From: a virus
Strand: one strand, 5' to 3'
DNA: 54,208 nt
Virus record (IMG/VR): IMGVR_UViG_3300029787_000063
Coordinates: 1 to 54,208 of that record
The number at the start of each line of letters is the position of its first letter. The stretch's first letter is position 1. Shown piece after piece: positions 51,435-54,208 of this stretch. Below the pieces are notes generated by a model. It was given only the letters and a program-made list of their open reading frames with translations, was not told where the DNA came from and ran no database searches. Position numbers and translations under genes: made by a program.

Positions 51435-51820
51435 TATTTTTTTACTTTTTCTAGTGATCTACCGCCAAAATAAGCACCAATCACTGTTATTAATACTAAT
51501 TGTAATAAGTCTGTCCATTTGTCTTGTACTTGAAATGTAATAACGCCAGCATCAATAAATATCAATAATACTGTTGCTACTACTAAAAATACTAAGACTA
51601 ACGGCCTTATATTTTTACTTAACCATGAATCACTGTTCATGTCTAACTTCCATCTCTCTGTTACTTGCTTTTGCATCTCAGCCTCGTAACCCATAATCAT
51701 ATCTTTAATTTTTCTTTCAGCATCTAGCTTTTCTTCTGCAGATGTATGTAGATTATCTATAACTCCACCTACGTTTTTAACTAGTTCTGCTGTACCTTTT
51801 GATAATAAATTTCCTAACAT
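51434..51820 (-). CDS. Holin-like protein, 3-TM type (128 aa)
   Basis: The first ~65 residues are amphipathic and charged (AEEKLDAERKIKDMIMGYEA). WLSKNIRPLVLVFLVVATVL then starts two strong membrane segments up to LQLVLITVIGAYFGGRS, and a basic tail ends KVKK. This is the layout of the GTA/3-TM holin family, in which the 'W..R...RP' motif precedes the helices. It would form lesions that let the endolysin act, although the M15 endolysin is 41 kb away in the same operon direction. Confidence 0.78.
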   Translation of the reverse strand: MLGNLLSKGTAELVKNVGGVIDNLHTSAEEKLDAERKIKDMIMGYEAEMQKQVTERWKLDMNSDSWLSKNIRPLVLVFLVVATVLLIFIDAGVITFQVQDKWTDLLQLVLITVIGAYFGGRSLEKVKK

Positions 51821-51830
51821 ATTTTAATTT

Positions 51831-52133
51831 TTAATATCCACCGCCTCCAGTAGAAGGTGGTGTATAAGTTGGTTGTTGCTGTATTGGTTGTTGTACAGGT
51901 TGTGAAACTTGTATTGGTTGAGCAACTGATTGAACTTGTTGTGTAGGTTGAGCAGCTATTAAACTACCAGAGCTTTGTCTTGATTTTTCATGAGTAACAC
52001 CACCCATATAACCTACTATGTTTTTATATCTATGCGTATGGTAACCTTGCAGTCCTTCTGCCTCTGCATAAGCTAAAGCTTCGTTAACTGTGGAGTATAA
52101 TGGTATACCGTTTATTCTTGTTAATAATGCCAT
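51831..52133 (-). CDS. Small protein with YHTHRY motif and Gln/Pro-rich tail, 100 aa
   Basis: The ATG at 52133 is used because an upstream in-frame start would overlap the next gene. The product begins MALLTRINGIPLYSTVNEAL and contains GYHTHRYKNIVGYMGGVTH, a motif shared by many short marine phage proteins. The rest is a Gln/Pro/Val-rich low-complexity tail ending GGGGY. The two His-rich patches could bind metal. The role is unknown; its position suggests a virion or assembly part. Confidence 0.68.
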   Translation of the reverse strand: MALLTRINGIPLYSTVNEALAYAEAEGLQGYHTHRYKNIVGYMGGVTHEKSRQSSGSLIAAQPTQQVQSVAQPIQVSQPVQQPIQQQPTYTPPSTGGGGY

Positions 52134-52134
52134 A

Positions 52135-52563
52135 CTATATATTTCCGTTACCTGTGTTAGCTTCTTGTTCCCAAGGAAAATCATGCGCCCCAGCTTCTTT
52201 TGCTACGCCATCTACTATAATCATATCTTTACCATTAATAGTTCTTCTTGGATATGTGTTACCGTTCCATTTAACAAAATTATCACCATATGCTAGCTTA
52301 CCTATTTTCATATCTGTAGCATGACGCATCTCATGATTTATAACTTGTTTTTCTTCTTTACTACCTGGTACTATTTGATCACTAATAAATATACTACCAT
52401 CCATATTAGCTTCACCCATAATACCTTCACCTAACGGTTTTCTTATAACAGGTGTACCAGGTACAGATGCATCGCCACCAGCTTCTTTACCGAAGCGTAG
52501 TTTTGTTTTTATTACACCGTTAACAGCGTAATTACCTATACTTTTACCTAGTTTAAATCCCAT
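52135..52563 (-). CDS. HExxH metallopeptidase-like protein, 142 aa
   Basis: The 142-residue protein contains a zincin-type motif, INHEMRHATD (H77, E78, H81), preceded by a helix with SKEEKQV. This resembles M48/DUF4157-like small peptidases found in marine phages. A third metal ligand is not certain. It could be an assembly protease or a surface protein. Its neighbours are decoration proteins and a winged-helix protein; it overlaps the next gene by one base. Activity is unproven, since one HExxH motif can be non-catalytic. Confidence 0.65.
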   Translation of the reverse strand: MGFKLGKSIGNYAVNGVIKTKLRFGKEAGGDASVPGTPVIRKPLGEGIMGEANMDGSIFISDQIVPGSKEEKQVINHEMRHATDMKIGKLAYGDNFVKWNGNTYPRRTINGKDMIIVDGVAKEAGAHDFPWEQEANTGNGNI

Positions 52564-53003
52564 TATCTATCTTTATCTTTTATCATATCATCTATAGATT
52601 TATTATAAACCTTGTCTGTATATGATTTGTTATTGTAAAAAATACTTCGCTCAGACGTAGGCATATCTTCTTCGCCTAAAAGTATTCTGTATATTCTACT
52701 TATCATTTGACTACATTTAAAAGATGTTTTAAATACAGAGTATTTTATAGTTGTTCTGTTTCTATGTCTCCATACTTCTATCCAACCATCTCTTCGCAAT
52801 CTCTCCCAACGGTTTTTGTCCCATGAATATGTGTAAGTACCGTCTAAAAACTCGTTTCGTGTAAATCTTTTTTTACAATCTAAATAAATTAATAATTCTA
52901 AATCTGCATCTTTTAACCCGTAAGTTTTACAGACCCACTTTCTAGTGAGCCTGTAATACTTAAGGATATTCATATCACGCAGATCCTGCGCGGTTAATCT
53001 CAT
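52563..53003 (-). CDS. Winged-helix (MarR-like) DNA-binding protein, 146 aa
   Basis: The 146-residue protein has helices followed by a winged-helix pattern. YYRLTRKWVCKTYGLKDADL supplies the first helices, LLIYLDCKKRFTRNEFLD the recognition region, and WERLRRDGWIEVWRHRNRTT the wing. A C-terminal helix (CSQMISRIYRILLGEED) completes a MarR-like shape. It could be a late regulator, a host-gene repressor or a terminase accessory protein. It sits between the metallopeptidase-like gene and a decoration gene. The fold assignment is moderate. Confidence 0.7.
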   Translation of the reverse strand: MRLTAQDLRDMNILKYYRLTRKWVCKTYGLKDADLELLIYLDCKKRFTRNEFLDGTYTYSWDKNRWERLRRDGWIEVWRHRNRTTIKYSVFKTSFKCSQMISRIYRILLGEEDMPTSERSIFYNNKSYTDKVYNKSIDDMIKDKDR

Positions 53004-53006
53004 CTA

Positions 53007-53336
53007 TTACGCATCAAGCGTTATAGTACAAGATAAAATGTTTGGATGTAAGAACACAGAGTTTACATCATCACAAACAACTAAAAGTCCGTCGTCAGTG
53101 TTTCTTTGACCATTAATTGCTCTTGCAATTTCTGACATAACAGCTTTTTCAGTGTCAGCAGTAATAGTTAGCGTAATTAAATCGATGTTGTCTTCTTCAA
53201 CCGTAGTGTCCATTGCAGAACCTTCAAATTTCAAAAGTAACGCACCATCACCAGCACAAGTCATACCTAATAATCTTGAAGCTGGATACGTAGCCGCATC
53301 ATCACCGTCGTCGATAAACATTAAAAATTTTTCCAT
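53007..53336 (-). CDS. Small virion protein with MEK-F start, 109 aa
   Basis: The 109-residue acidic beta protein begins MEKFLMFIDDGDDAATY and ends LHPNILSCTITLDA. It resembles the first half of the 202-residue protein at 9300-9908, which also starts MEK-L-F and has the same strand-helix order. A decoration or adaptor role is inferred. An unusual leader of direct repeats (53382-53412) lies just upstream. Confidence 0.66.
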   Translation of the reverse strand: MEKFLMFIDDGDDAATYPASRLLGMTCAGDGALLLKFEGSAMDTTVEEDNIDLITLTITADTEKAVMSEIARAINGQRNTDDGLLVVCDDVNSVFLHPNILSCTITLDA

Positions 53337-53381
53337 TTTGTTTTGTTTTGTTTGATTAATAATTCGTTTTAATTTTTAAGT

Positions 53382-53412
53382 TTTAGGTTTAAGGTTTTTA
53401 GTTTAGGTTTAA
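53382..53412. repeat. Two 11-bp direct repeats, TTTAGGTTTAA, 20 bp apart
   Basis: Copies lie at 53382-53392 and 53402-53412, both in the noncoding gap between two minus-strand decoration genes. The 20-bp centre distance is close to two helical turns, a spacing often seen for operator sites bound by a dimer or two adjacent proteins. It may instead be an A/T-rich leader that forms no structure. No promoter consensus was clearly seen nearby. Confidence 0.45.
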
Positions 53413-53424
53413 TCTGTTAATTTA

Positions 53425-53832
53425 CTATGATACTGTAATATGTGCTACATCAGCAGCGTAACCAGTTACACAGAAATTTGTACCGTTAAATAAAACAGTA
53501 CACGTGTCTCCTAGTACTGCTCCAGAGATAAATACTATTTCATCAACTGCAGTTTCTGCATGAGTAGCAGCACCACCATCAGCACCAGCTATACCACCAA
53601 CTATTAAGTCTTCAGCAGTGTTGTTTGCGATTGTTACCGCGTTTGCAGCTACAGTTCCTATAACAAACGTTGCGTTCCATCCATCTGAAATTGTACTTGC
53701 TAAAGGCAATGTAATTTCATATGCAGATGCTTGATTAATGTTAAACACAGTGCCAGAATCACTAGCTTTTAAAACCTTAGCAGCAGCAACGTCTACTACG
53801 TTTTTTCTTGTATTAAAAAATACTCTTCCCAT
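53425..53832 (-). CDS. Capsid decoration-like protein, 135 aa
   Basis: The 135-residue protein has the sequence style of small phage capsid decoration domains: KVLKASDSGTVFNINQASAY, then ITLPLASTISDGWNATFVIG, followed by paired strands rich in Ala, Thr and Gly. It is acidic and lacks a signal peptide. It lies just after the co-chaperonin gene in the late operon. Binding to the capsid or fibre base is inferred by similarity of pattern, not by a fold prediction. Confidence 0.7.
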   Translation of the reverse strand: MGRVFFNTRKNVVDVAAAKVLKASDSGTVFNINQASAYEITLPLASTISDGWNATFVIGTVAANAVTIANNTAEDLIVGGIAGADGGAATHAETAVDEIVFISGAVLGDTCTVLFNGTNFCVTGYAADVAHITVS

Positions 53833-53891
53833 TTTTAATTGTTTTTAGTTAATAATTTGTTTTAATCGCTATCACCGGGTTGTAGTGATAA

Positions 53892-54149
53892 CTAGCACAC
53901 TAAAACAACATCACCATCACGAATAACTCTATAAAGAGCGTCTTTCCATGATATGTCGTGTCCAGCATGTTTATCGTAATATATCACATCTTCATCTTTT
54001 AAACCTTCTACAAGATTTCCACACGATATTATTTTTGCTTTTATATAACGGTTGTCTTTATCAGTTTCATCTGTCATGATCAATCCAGCAACCTTTTTAG
54101 GCTCTGTCTTTATTTTATCTACTATTATATACCTATTGATTGCTTTCAT
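53892..54149 (-). CDS. GroES-like co-chaperonin, 85 aa
   Basis: The 85-residue protein follows the GroES pattern. AINRYIIVDKIK is the first strand. The mobile loop is TEPKKVAGLIMTDETDKD, in which LIM stands where GroES has IVL and would contact GroEL. AKIISCGNLVEGLKDEDVIYYD is the second barrel strand set, and DALYRVIRDGDVVLV closes the fold. Its size is close to the ~95-residue bacterial GroES. Like T4 gp31, it could replace host GroES for capsid folding. It is the first gene of the long late minus-strand operon. Confidence 0.82.
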   Translation of the reverse strand: MKAINRYIIVDKIKTEPKKVAGLIMTDETDKDNRYIKAKIISCGNLVEGLKDEDVIYYDKHAGHDISWKDALYRVIRDGDVVLVC

Positions 54150-54157
54150 TTGTTCTC

Positions 54158-54208
54158 ATGTTTGAAATTACACAATCAGCGGATATTATAGTAGTCACAA
54201 CAGAAACC
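54158..54208 (+). CDS. Possible divergent ORF start (3' truncated)
   Basis: An ATG at 54158 opens 17 codons (MFEITQSADIIVVTTET) to the window edge on the plus strand, only eight bases from the divergent co-chaperonin start. Base 54208 ends a codon and base 1 begins one, so a circular join would be in frame with the helicase fragment. The joined product would be a helicase with no primase or linker, so this may be coincidence. The next gene of the plus operon could also start here. Support is weak. Confidence 0.3.
   Translation, partial: MFEITQSADIIVVTTET

Noticed and set aside
53870-53890. TATCAC...GTGATA inverted repeat between the co-chaperonin and decoration genes
   Set aside because: Only six base pairs with a nine-base loop and no T run; too weak to call a terminator or an operator.
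54185-54190. TATAAT on the minus strand as a promoter for the late operon
   Set aside because: The -35 region would lie outside the window and Bacteroidetes promoters have a different consensus; no clear TAnnTTTG box was found at a good spacing.
1-54208. tRNA genes, integrase or attachment sites
   Set aside because: No cloverleaf, recombinase motif or flanking direct repeat was recognised by eye; a dedicated tRNA or att-site search could still find weak cases.

Overview
The window is a piece of an AT-rich, tailed double-stranded DNA phage genome. It is most likely a podovirus-like phage of a marine member of the Bacteroidetes (Flavobacteriia). Three sequence signs support that host. A secreted protein (11922-14513) ends in a type IX secretion (Por) sorting domain and carries 13 Cys-rich 'GCxD..NY..AN..DGSC' repeats of the kind common in marine Bacteroidetes exoproteins. 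A small histone H1/Hc1-like protein (6054-6248) resembles Bacteroidetes Hc1-type proteins. Start codons are mostly preceded by A/T-rich TAAA-type leaders rather than Shine-Dalgarno sequences. No integrase, tRNA gene, CRISPR array or insertion sequence was recognised. No DNA polymerase or primase domain is present, so the window is probably not the whole genome.

Layout. (1) 1-6248, plus strand: the end of an early/replication operon. It holds a truncated DnaB/Twinkle-type helicase, a dCMP hydroxymethylase-like enzyme, a GIY-YIG/MazG fusion, a small MazG-like protein, a PD-(D/E)XK nuclease (DUF1064 type), a B12-dependent ribonucleotide reductase, and then an envelope/chromatin cassette (outer-membrane protein, small membrane protein, histone-like protein). 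(2) 6268-6294: a bidirectional terminator between convergent operons. (3) 6311-54149, minus strand, read right to left: a co-chaperonin, small decoration proteins, a winged-helix protein, a holin, small and large terminase subunits, portal, scaffold, major capsid protein (followed by a terminator), a head protein (followed by a second terminator), connector and tail proteins including a 2901-residue tail protein, ejection proteins, a 2300-residue multidomain 'polyvalent' protein, an outer-membrane protein, a cluster of small very basic proteins surrounding a PAP2 phosphatase, the type IX secretion cargo, three tandem paralogues, an M15 peptidase endolysin and tail fibres.

How it fits together. 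The early genes make and clean deoxynucleotide pools (RNR, MazG) and may hydroxymethylate cytosine. The late genes build a T7-like capsid and short tail. The giant 2300-residue protein combines a zincin motif, a sigma-region-2-like segment, a HAD phosphatase and a membrane-active C-terminal half. Its modules are separated by a recurring [FMY]-S-K-[DE] motif, which suggests an injected, perhaps cleaved, polyprotein. The most unusual content is phage-encoded host-surface material: a predicted type IX secretion cargo, two predicted outer-membrane beta-barrels, and Bacteroidetes adhesin-like modules at the end of the tail protein.

Limits: all functional calls come from reading motifs by eye. Domain-family names were not confirmed by any search. 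There is no gene-free stretch longer than about 90 bases.
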